A DNA stretch of 64,000 nucleotides from Rhodococcus opacus B4 (GTDB lineage: Bacteria; Actinomycetota; Actinomycetes; Mycobacteriales; Mycobacteriaceae): NCBI RefSeq assembly GCF_000010805.1, contig NC_012522.1:4030001-4094000 (forward strand). The letters are read 5' to 3'. Under the pieces are notes generated by a model. That model had not been told where the DNA came from, ran no database searches, and saw only the letters and a program-made list of their open reading frames with translations. Of the stretch, positions 1 through 14,299 are shown piece after piece (within the stretch, counting starts at the first letter, position 1; each line of letters opens with the position of its first letter). A program made the translations under genes and the position numbers.

Positions 1-1077
1 GGAATCACAGCGGCCAGCATGCTGCTGGTGGTCATCGCGCTCGAGGAATTCGCGATCCCGGCCATCCTCGGAATGCCGGACCAGATCTACGTGTTCAGCA
101 GCCTCATCCAGGCCTCGCTGCAGCCGCCGTCGGGACTGGCCAACTACGGCCAGGCCAGTGCCTACGGCATCATGCTGGTCCTGCTGTCCCTGGTGATGAT
201 CGCCGTCTACCGGCGCCAGACCCGCGAGTCGCACCGGTTCCAGGTGGTGGGGGGCAAGGGATACCGGGCCACGCCGGTGCGGCTGGGGCGATGGCGGATC
301 CCGATCTTCGCCACCGTCTTTCTCTACGTATTCGTCGCGATCATCGTGCCCATCCTGACCCTGGTCTGGACGAGCCTGACCCCGTACCTCCAGCCGATCA
401 GCCTCGACAATCTGGGTGCGCTCAGCCTCGCCAACTACACCGCGATCTTCACCAACCCGAGCTTGAGCCAAGCAGTCCTGAACACCCTGGTGATCAGCCT
501 GATCACGGCCACCCTGACTGCCGGGTTCGCGCTGTGGCTCGCGCTCGCGGCGAGCCGCGGCGGACGCATCGGCCGGGCACTGTTCGATATCTCGTTCCTG
601 GTATTCGCCATCCCCGCCGTGGTACTGGGCATGGCGGTGCTGTTCCTCTACCTGTACATGCCCTTCCCGATCTACGGGACGATCTGGATCATCATCATCG
701 CGTTCACCACCCGGTACGTCCCGCGCGGGTCCCGCATGATCCAGACGGCCCTGTTGCAACTCGACAAGGGACTCGAAGAGGTGGGACGTGTCTCCGGCGC
801 GTCGAAGGGCGTCGTGCTGCGGAGGGTGGTCTTCCCACTCGTCGCCCCCGCGGTGTCGAGTACGTGGCTGTGGGTGTTCGCCCACTCCCTGGGTGAACTC
901 CCCATCGCGCTGCTGCTGTCCAGTTCCGACAACCGCACCGTCGTGGTGCTGCTGTGGGACATGATCGGCGAGAGCGCGAACTATCCCGAGGCCAGTGCCC
1001 TCGCAGTCCTCCTGCTCGCCCTCTCCGCCGTCTCCGTCTGGTGGGTCAACCGCCGTGGCGTCCAAAAACACATCTGA
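1..1077 (+). CDS. ABC importer permease, C-terminal part (5' end outside window)
   Basis: The reading frame is open from base 1, so the gene begins upstream and only its later part is seen. About 359 residues remain, with roughly eight hydrophobic segments. The second permease domain (about residues 140-350) carries the EAA cytoplasmic loop that contacts the ATPase (EEVGRVSGASKG, then PLVAP). The arrangement resembles the fused two-domain permeases of the iron(III)/thiamine/phosphonate type (FbpB, AfuB). The ATPase gene starts 6 nt after the stop codon, so the two are co-transcribed. The binding protein is not in the window, and the substrate cannot be read from this part. Confidence 0.85.
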   Translation, partial: GITAASMLLVVIALEEFAIPAILGMPDQIYVFSSLIQASLQPPSGLANYGQASAYGIMLVLLSLVMIAVYRRQTRESHRFQVVGGKGYRATPVRLGRWRIPIFATVFLYVFVAIIVPILTLVWTSLTPYLQPISLDNLGALSLANYTAIFTNPSLSQAVLNTLVISLITATLTAGFALWLALAASRGGRIGRALFDISFLVFAIPAVVLGMAVLFLYLYMPFPIYGTIWIIIIAFTTRYVPRGSRMIQTALLQLDKGLEEVGRVSGASKGVVLRRVVFPLVAPAVSSTWLWVFAHSLGELPIALLLSSSDNRTVVVLLWDMIGESANYPEASALAVLLLALSAVSVWWVNRRGVQKHI

Positions 1078-1083
1078 GGTGTC

Positions 1084-2238
1084 GTGAACATGCAGAAACT
1101 CGTTGCTACCGACCATTCCGTACAGATCTCCGGTCTGCAGAAACAATTCAACCGCCACGACAGCGGCGAGGTGACCCGCGTCATCGACGATGTCAGCTTC
1201 TCGGTGCCGCAGAACAGCTTCTTCACCCTGCTCGGGCCCAGTGGGTGCGGCAAGACGACCACACTGCGCTGCCTCGCCGGACTCGAGACCGCCGACAGCG
1301 GCGAGATCTGGATGAACGGTCAGGCCGTCTTCTCCGCTGCGGCGCAGCGTGACGTTCCCCCGGACGTCCGCCCGATCGCGATGGTGCCGCAGTCGTACGG
1401 GATCTGGCCGCACATGAAGGTGTTCGACAACGCCGCGTTCCCCCTGCGGTACGGCCGAAAGACCTACCCCCGCACCGAGATCGAGCGACGTGTCGGGACG
1501 ATGCTCGAGCAGGTGGGCCTGTCGGAGTACGCCGACCGGTGGTCCACCCAGCTCAGCGGCGGCCAGCAACAGCGGCTGGCGCTGGCCCGCGCCCTGCTGT
1601 GCGAGCCGGAGGTCTTGCTGCTCGACGAGCCGCTGTCCAACCTGGACGCCAAGCTGCGCTCACAACTGCGCGCCGAGTTGCGCTCGTTCCAGCAGAAGTT
1701 CGGCGTCACAACCATCTACGTCACGCACGACCAGGGTGAGGCCCTGGCGATGTCCGACACGATCGTCGTCATGAACCGTGGACGGGTCGAACAGATCGGG
1801 TCACCGAGCGAGATCTACGACTCGCCGGCGACGCGGTTCGTGGCCGACTTCGTCGGCAGCGCCAACCTCGTCCCCGGAGTGCTCGACCGGCCGGCGGGCT
1901 CCGGCGACCGAGTCGTCGACGCCAAGACGACCATCGGCGTGGTGCGATGCGAGCGTTTCACCGCCCCTCCCACCCCGCCCACCGCCGGCCAGGAAATGTT
2001 CGTGTGCATCCGGCCCGAGAACATTCGCATCGTCCCCGAGGCGCGGGAAACTCACGGCCCCAACCGATTCTCGGGGCGCATCGTGACCAGCGAATACCTC
2101 GGCGACCGCCAGGAAATGGTCGTCACCGTCGGGGATGTGTCGCTCCGCGCTCACGCTGACGCGCACCTCCGTGCTCGCCCGGGCGACGACGTGACCGTCG
2201 TCCTGGACCCGGCATGGACTGTCGCGCTGTGGTCGTGA
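1084..2238 (+). CDS. ABC importer ATP-binding protein (CysA/PotA/FbpC class)
   Basis: Cytoplasmic ATPase that powers the preceding permease, 384 aa. Visible motifs in order are Walker A (GPSGCGKTT), Q-loop (MVPQSYGIWPHM), ABC signature (LSGGQQQRLALARAL), Walker B (LLLDEPLSN) and the switch His (VTHDQ). A C-terminal extension of about 130 residues fits a TOBE substrate or regulation domain. The start is GTG at 1084, with an ATG two codons later at 1090 as the alternative. The length and TOBE domain are typical of importers for iron(III), polyamines, sulfate or phosphonates, so the substrate stays open. Confidence 0.9.
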   Translation: MNMQKLVATDHSVQISGLQKQFNRHDSGEVTRVIDDVSFSVPQNSFFTLLGPSGCGKTTTLRCLAGLETADSGEIWMNGQAVFSAAAQRDVPPDVRPIAMVPQSYGIWPHMKVFDNAAFPLRYGRKTYPRTEIERRVGTMLEQVGLSEYADRWSTQLSGGQQQRLALARALLCEPEVLLLDEPLSNLDAKLRSQLRAELRSFQQKFGVTTIYVTHDQGEALAMSDTIVVMNRGRVEQIGSPSEIYDSPATRFVADFVGSANLVPGVLDRPAGSGDRVVDAKTTIGVVRCERFTAPPTPPTAGQEMFVCIRPENIRIVPEARETHGPNRFSGRIVTSEYLGDRQEMVVTVGDVSLRAHADAHLRARPGDDVTVVLDPAWTVALWS

Positions 2239-2253
2239 CCGCCGCGACGAGGA

Positions 2254-2284
2254 CCCCTCACGGGTGCAACTCACCCATGAGGGG
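2254..2284. terminator. Bidirectional hairpin between convergent genes
   Basis: Inverted repeat with 13-nt arms (CCCCTCACGGGTG and CACCCATGAGGGG, one mismatch) around a 5-nt loop. It lies between the stop of the ABC ATPase and the stop of the convergent flavoprotein, followed by a short T-containing stretch. It probably ends transcription from both sides. Confidence 0.65.
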
Positions 2285-2298
2285 GTTCTCGTCGGTGC

Positions 2299-4484
<2,186 letters not shown>

Positions 4485-4543
4485 CGGAAGTCACCGGACC
4501 CGCCGTGAGGAATGGCCGACGTCGTCATCTCCGCCTCCCACGT

Positions 4544-4562
4544 GATGTTGTACAACAACATC
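4544..4562. promoter_or_regulatory. Probable GntR operator 1
   Basis: Perfect inverted repeat with 8-bp arms, GATGTTGT-ACA-ACAACATC, 60-78 bp before the GntR start codon. Its TTGT...ACAA core fits the short palindromes bound by FCD-type GntR proteins. No binding data exist here; the assignment comes from position and shape. Confidence 0.55.
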
Positions 4563-4655
4563 GAACGTACCGGGTCGAGCGCTCGATGCGAACGCAGTTC
4601 GGGGGCATGAGAATCTTCCCTCCCTGAGTCGATCAGGTCCGTACTGACGTGCACT

Positions 4656-4668
4656 ATTGTTGCACAAT
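4656..4668. promoter_or_regulatory. Probable GntR operator 2
   Basis: Perfect inverted repeat ATTGT-TGC-ACAAT, with the same TTGT/ACAA ends as the site at 4544-4562 and about 110 bp further upstream. A half-similar GGTGCAACG follows. It may be a second site for the same regulator. Confidence 0.4.
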
Positions 4669-4736
4669 TTCGGTGCAACGCCGATCGCCGGCGCATCACA
4701 AGTGATGCGCCGGCGGGCACGTTCGCTTCGGGCCGA

Positions 4737-4865
4737 TCAGAACAACCAGGGGACCTCGTCGTGGCCGAACTCGTGGAAGTCGCCGAATCGCCCCGAGTAG
4801 AAGACGAGTCCGGTGTCTTCCCGGCAGCGCATGTCGGTGACTTCGCCGTAGAACACCCCGGCGAG
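4737..4865 (-). pseudogene. C-terminal remnant of a flavin reductase gene
   Basis: About 42 codons on the minus strand end in a natural stop. They read LAGVFYGEV, GLVFYSGRFGDF and HDEVPWLF, which line up with the end of the complete flavin reductase at 11004-11534 (LHVGRVEQL, PLVFYTGSFRSLE, RDEPWGF). The preceding part of the same frame shows no flavin-reductase features, so the N-terminal about 75 percent is gone. It lies directly downstream of the extradiol dioxygenase gene in the same direction. I infer that a second reductase gene of the HpaC type once ended this operon. Confidence 0.6.
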
Positions 4866-4980
4866 CGGCAGCCTTCGCGACCCCCGGCGAGAGTGAGCGC
4901 TCAGCCCGCTGCCTGCTCGGGGCAGGAAGAAGATGAACCAGTGAACGACCGATCCGCAGCAGACCTCCCGACGACGGGCC

Positions 4981-8164
<3,184 letters not shown>

Positions 8165-8179
8165 CAGGCAAGGAGCACC

Positions 8180-9658
8180 ATGACCACGACGGAATCCGCA
8201 CCCGAGGTGACCGAGGTGCGTCACCTCATCGGCGGCGACTGGACGCCCGCCTCGGACGGCGCCACGTTCGAAACCCGTGACCCGCACGACGGTTCCCTGC
8301 TCGGCACCGTTCCACGCGGCACCACCGAGGACGGGGCAGCCGCGATCACCGCGGCCCGCACCGCCTTCGACGACGGCCCGTGGCCGCGGATGTCGCCGAA
8401 GGAACGGGCGAAGGTCCTGCACGCCGTCGCCGACAAGGTCGACGAGCACCGCGAGGAACTGGCGCTGCTAGAGACCCGCGACGGCGGCAAGAGCATCAAC
8501 CAGTCCCTGCACGCCGAGATCCCGCGGGTCGCGCACAACCTACGATTCTTCGCCGACTACGTGTCGATGGCCGCCAACGAGGCGTACCCGGACGGCGACC
8601 TGCTCTCCTACGTCCTGTACCCACCCGCCGGGGTGGTGTCCGCGATCAGCCCGTGGAACGCACCGCTGATGCTCGCGACGTGGAAGATCGCTCCCGCCTT
8701 GGCGTTCGGTAACACCACGGTCCTCAAGCCCGCGCCCCAGACGCCGCTCACCGCGCACCGGTTCGCCGAACTCGCCCTCGAGGCCGGCCTGCCCGAGGGC
8801 GTCCTCAACGTGGTCCACGGCTTCGGCGGCGAGGCCGTCGCCGGTCCGCTCACCGCGGACCCGCGGGTCGACCGGATCACGTTCACCGGATCCAGCGCCA
8901 CCGGCGTGAAAATCCTGCAGGCCGCCGCCGTCAACCACACCCCCGTGTCCGCGGAGATGGGCGGAAAGTCCGCGAACATCGTCTTCGACGACGCCGACCT
9001 CGACGTCGCCGTCCCCATGTCGATCCGCGCCATCTTCGGCGGCAACGGGCAGGTGTGCCTGTCCGGTTCGCGTCTGCTGGTGCAGAACTCGATCATGGAC
9101 GAATTCCTCGACCGGTTCGCCGAGGAAGCGCGCAAACTCACCGTCGGTGACCCGAAGGATCCGTCGAACTTCGTCGGCCCGCTGATCGAGGAGAAGCACC
9201 TCGAGAAGGTGCACGGCTACGTCGAACTGGCGCAGGAGGAGGGCGGCAAGGTCGTCACCGGCGGTGCCCGGCTCACCGACGACGCCCGGGCCAACGGGTT
9301 CTACTACCCGCCGACCGTGATCACCGGGCTCACCAACGACTCCCGCACCGCACGCGAGGAGATCTTCGGGCCCGTCGAGACCGTCCTCGGATTCGACACC
9401 GAGGACGAGGCGCTGCGCATCGCCAACGACTCCCCGTACGGCCTGGCCGGGATGCTGTTCACCGACAACCTCAACCGCGCCCACCGGATGGCCGCCCGCT
9501 GGAAGGCCGGGACCGTCTGGATCAACACGTTCTTCGAACGCGACCTCCGGTTGCCGTTCGGCGGCGAAGGCAGCAGCGGCCTCGGCCGCGAGGGCGGCCA
9601 GTACTCCCGCGAATTCTTCACCGAACCGCGAGCCGTCACCATCCGGCTGCACAGCTGA
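8180..9658 (+). CDS. Aldehyde dehydrogenase, probable 2-hydroxymuconic semialdehyde dehydrogenase
   Basis: 492-aa NAD-dependent aldehyde dehydrogenase. Catalytic Glu259 (SAEMGGKSANIV) and Cys293 (GGNGQVCLSGSRLL) are present, along with the oxyanion region SPWNAPL. In this operon the likely job is oxidation of the ring-cleavage semialdehyde to the 4-oxalocrotonate-type diacid, which feeds the tautomerase and decarboxylase encoded elsewhere in the window. It could also act on other aldehydes. AAGGAG precedes the ATG. A strong hairpin follows the stop, so it may close the first transcriptional segment. Confidence 0.85.
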   Translation: MTTTESAPEVTEVRHLIGGDWTPASDGATFETRDPHDGSLLGTVPRGTTEDGAAAITAARTAFDDGPWPRMSPKERAKVLHAVADKVDEHREELALLETRDGGKSINQSLHAEIPRVAHNLRFFADYVSMAANEAYPDGDLLSYVLYPPAGVVSAISPWNAPLMLATWKIAPALAFGNTTVLKPAPQTPLTAHRFAELALEAGLPEGVLNVVHGFGGEAVAGPLTADPRVDRITFTGSSATGVKILQAAAVNHTPVSAEMGGKSANIVFDDADLDVAVPMSIRAIFGGNGQVCLSGSRLLVQNSIMDEFLDRFAEEARKLTVGDPKDPSNFVGPLIEEKHLEKVHGYVELAQEEGGKVVTGGARLTDDARANGFYYPPTVITGLTNDSRTAREEIFGPVETVLGFDTEDEALRIANDSPYGLAGMLFTDNLNRAHRMAARWKAGTVWINTFFERDLRLPFGGEGSSGLGREGGQYSREFFTEPRAVTIRLHS

Positions 9659-9676
9659 TTCCATGTCACCCACCCA

Positions 9677-9706
9677 CGGCCGGGGCGGTACCCACCGCCC
9701 CGGCCG
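9677..9706 (+). terminator. Strong hairpin between aldehyde dehydrogenase and SDR genes
   Basis: Perfect inverted repeat with 13-bp arms (CGGCCGGGGCGGT / ACCGCCCCGGCCG) around a 4-nt loop, followed by TCTGTCTTCC. It looks like an intrinsic terminator with a weak T-tract. The genes on both sides read in the same direction, so it may lower rather than stop expression of the SDR and tautomerase genes. Confidence 0.6.
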
Positions 9707-9733
9707 TCTGTCTTCCCCGAGGAGAACACTCTC

Positions 9734-10486
9734 GTGACTACACCCGACCTCTGCGTCGTCGTCGGCGCGACCGGTGCGATGGGCACCGAGATCACCCTGA
9801 GGCTGGTCCGCCGCGGCCTCCGCGTCCTCGCCGTTGCCCGCAACTCCGACGATCTCGAGAAGCTCGCTGCGCTGGACGACCGGATCATCCCCTGCGTCGC
9901 CGATATCGCCGACGACAGTGCGATCGAATCGATTTCCGCTCAGGTGGATTCGCCGGTGCGCATGGCGTTGTTCGCGGCGGGCCTTCCCGTGCGGGGTTCC
10001 GCCGACACGATCCCACCCGGCGATCTGGCCGTCGCGACGAACATCAAGGTCGGCGGACTCGTCCGCCTCCTGCACGCCGTCCGGGACCAGTTCGTCGACG
10101 GCTCCCGGTTCGTCACCATCGCCGGTTCCCTCGGCCTCGAGCCCGGCCCGCTCGACGCCGCGCCCGGCACGGCCAACGCCGCCGTCTTCAATCTCATGCG
10201 CCAACTCAGCGCCCTCTACGGGCCGAAGGGCGTCACCACCCACACGATCGCGCCCGGTCCGGTGGACACCCCGCGGCTTCGAGCGTTCGTCGAGACCGAA
10301 TCCGCGGAGACCGGACAGGATCCGGAACAGATCTGGGACCGCTACCGCGCCAAGACCACCCTCGGCCGCCTGCCGACGCTCCCGGAGATCGGCTGGATCG
10401 TCGAGACACTGCTCGCGCCGGAGGCCGCGGTGCTACACGGCTCGGTGATCAACGTCGACGCCGGAACTCGGCACGGAATCCACTGA
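9734..10486 (+). CDS. SDR-fold protein lacking the usual catalytic Tyr-Lys pair
   Basis: 250-aa Rossmann protein of the short-chain dehydrogenase superfamily. The nucleotide motif is VVGATGAMGTEI (residues 9-20), and the active-site Ser region (TIAGSLG, Ser132) and the PG motif (IAPGPVDTPR) are present. Where the family has YxxxK, this protein has PGTAN (residues 144-148), so both the Tyr and the Lys appear replaced. It may have an unusual mechanism or be non-catalytic. The GTG start has AGGAG about 10 nt upstream. It sits between the aldehyde dehydrogenase and tautomerase genes; its reaction in the pathway is unknown. Confidence 0.8.
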   Translation: MTTPDLCVVVGATGAMGTEITLRLVRRGLRVLAVARNSDDLEKLAALDDRIIPCVADIADDSAIESISAQVDSPVRMALFAAGLPVRGSADTIPPGDLAVATNIKVGGLVRLLHAVRDQFVDGSRFVTIAGSLGLEPGPLDAAPGTANAAVFNLMRQLSALYGPKGVTTHTIAPGPVDTPRLRAFVETESAETGQDPEQIWDRYRAKTTLGRLPTLPEIGWIVETLLAPEAAVLHGSVINVDAGTRHGIH

Positions 10487-10509
10487 ACACACGAAAGGAA
10501 CTGCCACCC

Positions 10510-10929
10510 ATGCCTGTTGCCCATTTCCATCTCGTCGACGGTGCGTACACCGCCGAACAGCACCGCACACTGCTGACCGCGGCGAGTCGCTGCTACTCCG
10601 AGGTACTCGACTCTCCGATCGAACGCGTACGAACCTTCGTCGTGCGCTACGCCCCCGGCGACGTCGCCGTCGCGGGAGCCACCGTTGCCGGCGGCGCGCC
10701 GCCTGCGCCGTACTTCACCGCGATCGTGCTCGCCGGCCGGCCCGTCGCGCAGCGCCAGGAACTCGCAGCCCGCTTCACCGATCTCGTTGTCGACGTTCTG
10801 GGGGCGGACCGGGCACTCGTGCGGGGGCAGATCGTCGAAGTCGATCCGGTGAACTGGGCAATCGCCGGGAATTCCGCTGCCGCAACCCGGGCCGGTGAGA
10901 TCGCGGCCCGGGCGCGGTCGGCGCCCTGA
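10510..10929 (+). CDS. Tautomerase-superfamily protein
   Basis: 139-aa protein with the N-terminal Pro expected to act as base after Met removal (MPVAHFHLVDGAYT). The length fits double-module tautomerases (cis-CaaD or MSAD-like, or phenylpyruvate tautomerase-like) rather than the short 62-aa 4-oxalocrotonate tautomerase. A second tautomerase is encoded at 20480-20716. In this operon it probably interconverts 2-hydroxymuconate and 2-oxo-3-hexenedioate forms of the ring-cleavage product. GAAAGGA lies upstream of the ATG. A bidirectional hairpin follows. Confidence 0.75.
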   Translation: MPVAHFHLVDGAYTAEQHRTLLTAASRCYSEVLDSPIERVRTFVVRYAPGDVAVAGATVAGGAPPAPYFTAIVLAGRPVAQRQELAARFTDLVVDVLGADRALVRGQIVEVDPVNWAIAGNSAAATRAGEIAARARSAP

Positions 10930-10953
10930 CTCTGGCAATACATACGTACGTAT

Positions 10954-10985
10954 GGGGCGGTCGCGACACTCGTCGCGACCGCCCC
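10954..10985. terminator. Bidirectional terminator between convergent operons
   Basis: Perfect 14-bp inverted repeat (GGGGCGGTCGCGAC / GTCGCGACCGCCCC) with the 4-nt loop ACTC. It lies between the stops of the tautomerase gene and the flavin reductase gene. The long GC-rich stem and the position between converging operons support termination in both directions. Confidence 0.8.
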
Positions 10986-11003
10986 AATCGTCGGGCACTG
11001 TCT

Positions 11004-11534
11004 TCAGAACCCCCAGGGCTCGTCGCGCCCGAGGAGTTCGAGCGACCGGAAACTGCCGGTGTAGAAGACGAGCGGGTGTCCGTCGTCGTACGACAGTTGT
11101 TCGACCCGGCCCACGTGCAGGGTGTGGTCGCCCGCGGGATACGAGGCGACGACGGTGCACGCGAGATGGACGAGGGCACCCTCGAGGAGCGGGACGCCCC
11201 TGCGCCACACGAATCGGACCAGATCCGGCTGCTGCGTGGCGCCTGCGAAGTGCAGCGACACCGGCTCCTGGTCGCCGGCGAGAATGGAGACGCCGTACGT
11301 TCCGGTCTCGCGGATCTTCGCGTCCATCTTCGCGCGCGTCGAGATCGAGACGAGCACCAGCGGTGGGTCCAGGGAGACGGAGGTGAACGCGTTCGCCGTC
11401 ATCCCGTGCACCGAGTCCTCGTCCTCGCATTCGGCGGTGGTGACGATGGTGACGCCGCTGGCGAAGCGTCCCAGCGCCTTCCGCATGTGCAGGGGAGTGA
11501 CCTCGAGATCGGTTTCGCAGACGGCGTCGGCCAT
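11004..11534 (-). CDS. aphB: Flavin reductase, partner of the HpaB-type oxygenase
   Basis: HpaC-like NAD(P)H:flavin oxidoreductase, 176 aa from ATG 11534 (a second ATG at 11549 would add five residues). It supplies reduced flavin to the oxygenase encoded just upstream. Family features seen are FASGVTIVTT, TANAFTSVSLDPPLVLVSI and the C-terminal GRVEQL...PLVFYTGSF. The shorter start is chosen because GAGGAG lies 7-8 nt upstream. Its start is about 25 nt after the oxygenase stop, so the two form one operon. The symbol follows the 4-alkylphenol 3-monooxygenase system, by analogy. Confidence 0.85.
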   Translation of the reverse strand: MADAVCETDLEVTPLHMRKALGRFASGVTIVTTAECEDEDSVHGMTANAFTSVSLDPPLVLVSISTRAKMDAKIRETGTYGVSILAGDQEPVSLHFAGATQQPDLVRFVWRRGVPLLEGALVHLACTVVASYPAGDHTLHVGRVEQLSYDDGHPLVFYTGSFRSLELLGRDEPWGF

Positions 11535-11559
11535 GGCTGTGCTCCTCATCTGCCGGTCC

Positions 11560-13122
11560 TCAGCTCCGGACGATCCGCAGATCGTCGTTGTTGATCAGGT
11601 CGGGCCGGGTCCAGCCGTTGACGTCGTACTCCGACATGCACTGTTCGGCGAATCCCTTCAACGCCAGATCCTGACCGGTCGCCTGGTACGCGAACAACGT
11701 CTGGAACCGGACGGCCTCGTGATCGCCGCCGTAATTGCGTTCGTAGAGTTCGTGCCGCCCGCCGAATTCGGTTCCGACGGCGTCCCACAGCAGTTTGAGC
11801 AACTGGACGCGGTCGATGGCGGCGATGCCGTTCGACCCGCGCACGTACTGGTCGAGGTAGGGGCGCATCGCCGGGTTGTTCCAATCGCTCGCATGCGAGT
11901 TCAGGTAGATCAGACCGCTGCCCAGCACCTGCTGGATGATCTCCTTGATGCGCGGGTAGCCGACTCCCATGAACGTGCGGTAGGCGAGACCGTAGTTGAG
12001 GTTCGGCTGCACGGCGCCGTTCACCCACGGCTCGGGCGACTTGGCCATCGAGTCGGACAGGCCCCAGAACATGTCGCGCCAGTTGAGGATCTCCCCGATC
12101 TGCATCTGCACGCCGCGGAAACCGGCCGAACCGGTCATCTCCACGCCCTTCATCACACAGCCGGCGATGAAGTCGAGCTTCACGGCCAGCCGGGCGCACC
12201 CGTGGAACATGAAGCGGGAGAGGAACCCCGACTTCATGACGAAGTTGTTCGTGGTCTCGGTGTCGTAGGCGAAGACGTTCTCCCACGGCACCAGCACCCG
12301 GTCGAACACCATGATCGCGTCGTTCTCGTCGAACCGGCTCGACAGCGGGTAGTCGAACGGGCTGCCCATCACCGCGGCGTTCATCTCGTAGGACGTGCGG
12401 CAGAACAGTTTCAGGCCGGGCGAGTCCATCGGCACCGTGAAGATCAGGCCGTACTCCTTCTTGCGGAGCGGCAGTCCGTAGTGAGCGATGAAGTTCGCGT
12501 TGGTGATCGCCGATCCGGTCGCCACCACCTTTGCGCCCGAGACGATAAGGCCCGCGTCCGTCTCCTCCACTACGTGCACGCACACGTCGGCGGTCTCGTC
12601 GGCAGGCTTGTCGCGATCGATCGGCGGGTTCACGATGGCGTGGTTGAGGTACAGCACCCGTTCCTGCGACTGCTTGTACCAGCGCTGTGCGTTCTCCTTG
12701 TACGGGCCGTAGAAGTCGGCGTTGGCTCCCAGCGTGCCGAGGAACGAGGCCTTGTAGTCGGGCGACCGGCCGAGCCAGCCGTACACCTCACGCTGCCAGG
12801 CCACGATGGCGTCACGCGCGAGGACCAGGTCTTCCGCGCTGCGCGCAGTCTTGAAGAAGGGATGCGTGAAGCCCCCGTTGCCGGTGTCGGTCGGCACCGC
12901 CAGCACGCCGTTCGCCTCCGGTCGGTGCAGTGCGTCGTACATCCGCGCCACCGACCGTGCCGAGTTCCGGAAGGCGGGATGCGTGGTGACGTCGTCGACG
13001 CGCTCGCCGCGGAAATACACCTCGCGGCCGTCCCGCAGCGATTCGAGGTACTCGTCGCCCGTCATGGGCCGGACGTCGTTGGGCGCAGCGACAGGGGCGT
13101 CGACGAAAGCTGATGTGGTCAT
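11560..13122 (-). CDS. aphA: HpaB-type flavin-dependent phenol ortho-hydroxylase, oxygenase component
   Basis: 520-aa member of the 4-hydroxyphenylacetate 3-monooxygenase large-subunit family, with an acyl-CoA-dehydrogenase-like fold. It uses FADH2 from the reductase to add a hydroxyl next to the phenolic OH. Recognisable stretches are [50 protein letters not shown] and [10 protein letters not shown]. Start ATG 13122 has AGGAG 7 nt upstream. It is divergent from an AraC regulator and next to the extradiol pathway, so a 4-alkylphenol to 4-alkylcatechol reaction is inferred. 4-Hydroxyphenylacetate or chlorophenol cannot be excluded. Confidence 0.85.
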   Translation of the reverse strand: MTTSAFVDAPVAAPNDVRPMTGDEYLESLRDGREVYFRGERVDDVTTHPAFRNSARSVARMYDALHRPEANGVLAVPTDTGNGGFTHPFFKTARSAEDLVLARDAIVAWQREVYGWLGRSPDYKASFLGTLGANADFYGPYKENAQRWYKQSQERVLYLNHAIVNPPIDRDKPADETADVCVHVVEETDAGLIVSGAKVVATGSAITNANFIAHYGLPLRKKEYGLIFTVPMDSPGLKLFCRTSYEMNAAVMGSPFDYPLSSRFDENDAIMVFDRVLVPWENVFAYDTETTNNFVMKSGFLSRFMFHGCARLAVKLDFIAGCVMKGVEMTGSAGFRGVQMQIGEILNWRDMFWGLSDSMAKSPEPWVNGAVQPNLNYGLAYRTFMGVGYPRIKEIIQQVLGSGLIYLNSHASDWNNPAMRPYLDQYVRGSNGIAAIDRVQLLKLLWDAVGTEFGGRHELYERNYGGDHEAVRFQTLFAYQATGQDLALKGFAEQCMSEYDVNGWTRPDLINNDDLRIVRS

Positions 13123-13247
13123 GGAGGCACTCCTGGTCTCGTTGGGCAGGAATCTGTTTCGGCGTCGAATGCTGCCGTGGCGCATCGGTCCTCGCCGTCG
13201 GTGTCGTACCGGCCGGGGTGGGGTATATTGGCCCGAACGCCACGTTC

Positions 13248-13265
13248 CTGTGACTTGGAACACTA
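13248..13265 (+). promoter_or_regulatory. Shared 18-bp element, copy 1
   Basis: CTGTGACTTGGAACACTA, with its end 22 nt before the AraC start codon and 126 bp before the divergent oxygenase start. It matches the copies at 18056-18073 and 23216-23233 at 15-16 of 18 positions. The identical spacing suggests an operator or core promoter used by the paralogous AraC proteins. Confidence 0.65.
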
Positions 13266-13287
13266 TTAGGCGAAGGTGTGGTGAACC

Positions 13288-14292
13288 ATGGCTGAGCGCG
13301 AACGATCGAATGACTCCGCGTGCACCGACGCGCCCGCGTTCGTGTCCCTGCGCACACAGGAGCTGGACACCGGCGAGGGTCGCGTGCAGTGGGCGAGCAC
13401 GCTCGAGCAGCTCTACTGCGAGACGGACGTCGCGTGGCCGGAGCCGCGGCGGCATTTCGACGCGGAGTGGGGCGGACGGCCGTTCGGCGACCTGCACGTC
13501 AGCACGATCCGAGCCGACGCCCACACCGTCGTGCGCTCACCTTCGATGATCCAGTCCGATTCGGGGGAAGGATATTTGGTCTGTCTCGTCACGGACGGTT
13601 GCGTGGAGGTCCGGCAGTCCGGCCGGACCACGACGATCGAGCGGGGTTCTTTCACGCTCCTCGACTGCGCCGCGCCCTTCGTGTTCCACTCGCCGGCCCC
13701 GTTCCGGCAGATCGTCGTGCGCTCGCCCCGGAACGTGCTCACCTCGCGTCTGCCCGGTCGTCTCGTCGAGCACGGCACGGCCCGGTCGATCTCCGGCGCC
13801 ACCGGTCCGGGCGGACTGGTCGGTCGGTTACTCGCCGACATCGCGGGTCTGGAGGCGCCGATGTCGGAGGGAGCCGCGGTGTCGTTCGCGTCGTCCACCG
13901 TCGACATGCTGGCGACGGCGCTCACCGAGGGGCCACTCGCCACCAACCCCGCCCACCTCCACCGCACGGAGGATCTCGCGCGGGTACAACGGGTGATCGA
14001 ACAGAATCTCCACGACGGCGAACTCACACTGTCCGACATCGCGGCAGCGGCGGGGATGTCGCTGCGCACCGTGCACAAACTGTTCAGTGCCGAAGGCACG
14101 ACGACGCGGGCCTGGCTGTACCAGGCCCGCCTCGAGCGTGCACGGAAGTACCTGCTCACCACCGAACTGTCCGTCGCGGACGTCAGCGACTGCGCAGGGT
14201 TCCGCGACGTGTCCCATTTCAGCCGGTTGTTCCGCAGCACCTTCGGTGCGAGCCCGGGGCAGTACCGGAAGACGCATTCGCCCGCGCCCTGA
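13288..14292 (+). CDS. AraC-family activator, divergent from the oxygenase operon
   Basis: 334-aa regulator. The N-terminal half (about residues 40-200) is an AraC-binding-like sensor domain. The C-terminal pair of helix-turn-helices (about 230-330) includes [19 protein letters not shown] and [21 protein letters not shown] followed by FGASPGQYR. It is a clear paralogue of the regulator at 18096-19109; both begin with an NDSACT/DDSACT segment. It probably activates the HpaB-type oxygenase and reductase genes in response to a phenol. It belongs to the general class of ThcR-like activators found beside Rhodococcus oxygenases. Confidence 0.9.
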   Translation: MAERERSNDSACTDAPAFVSLRTQELDTGEGRVQWASTLEQLYCETDVAWPEPRRHFDAEWGGRPFGDLHVSTIRADAHTVVRSPSMIQSDSGEGYLVCLVTDGCVEVRQSGRTTTIERGSFTLLDCAAPFVFHSPAPFRQIVVRSPRNVLTSRLPGRLVEHGTARSISGATGPGGLVGRLLADIAGLEAPMSEGAAVSFASSTVDMLATALTEGPLATNPAHLHRTEDLARVQRVIEQNLHDGELTLSDIAAAAGMSLRTVHKLFSAEGTTTRAWLYQARLERARKYLLTTELSVADVSDCAGFRDVSHFSRLFRSTFGASPGQYRKTHSPAP

Positions 14293-14299
14293 CGCCAGG

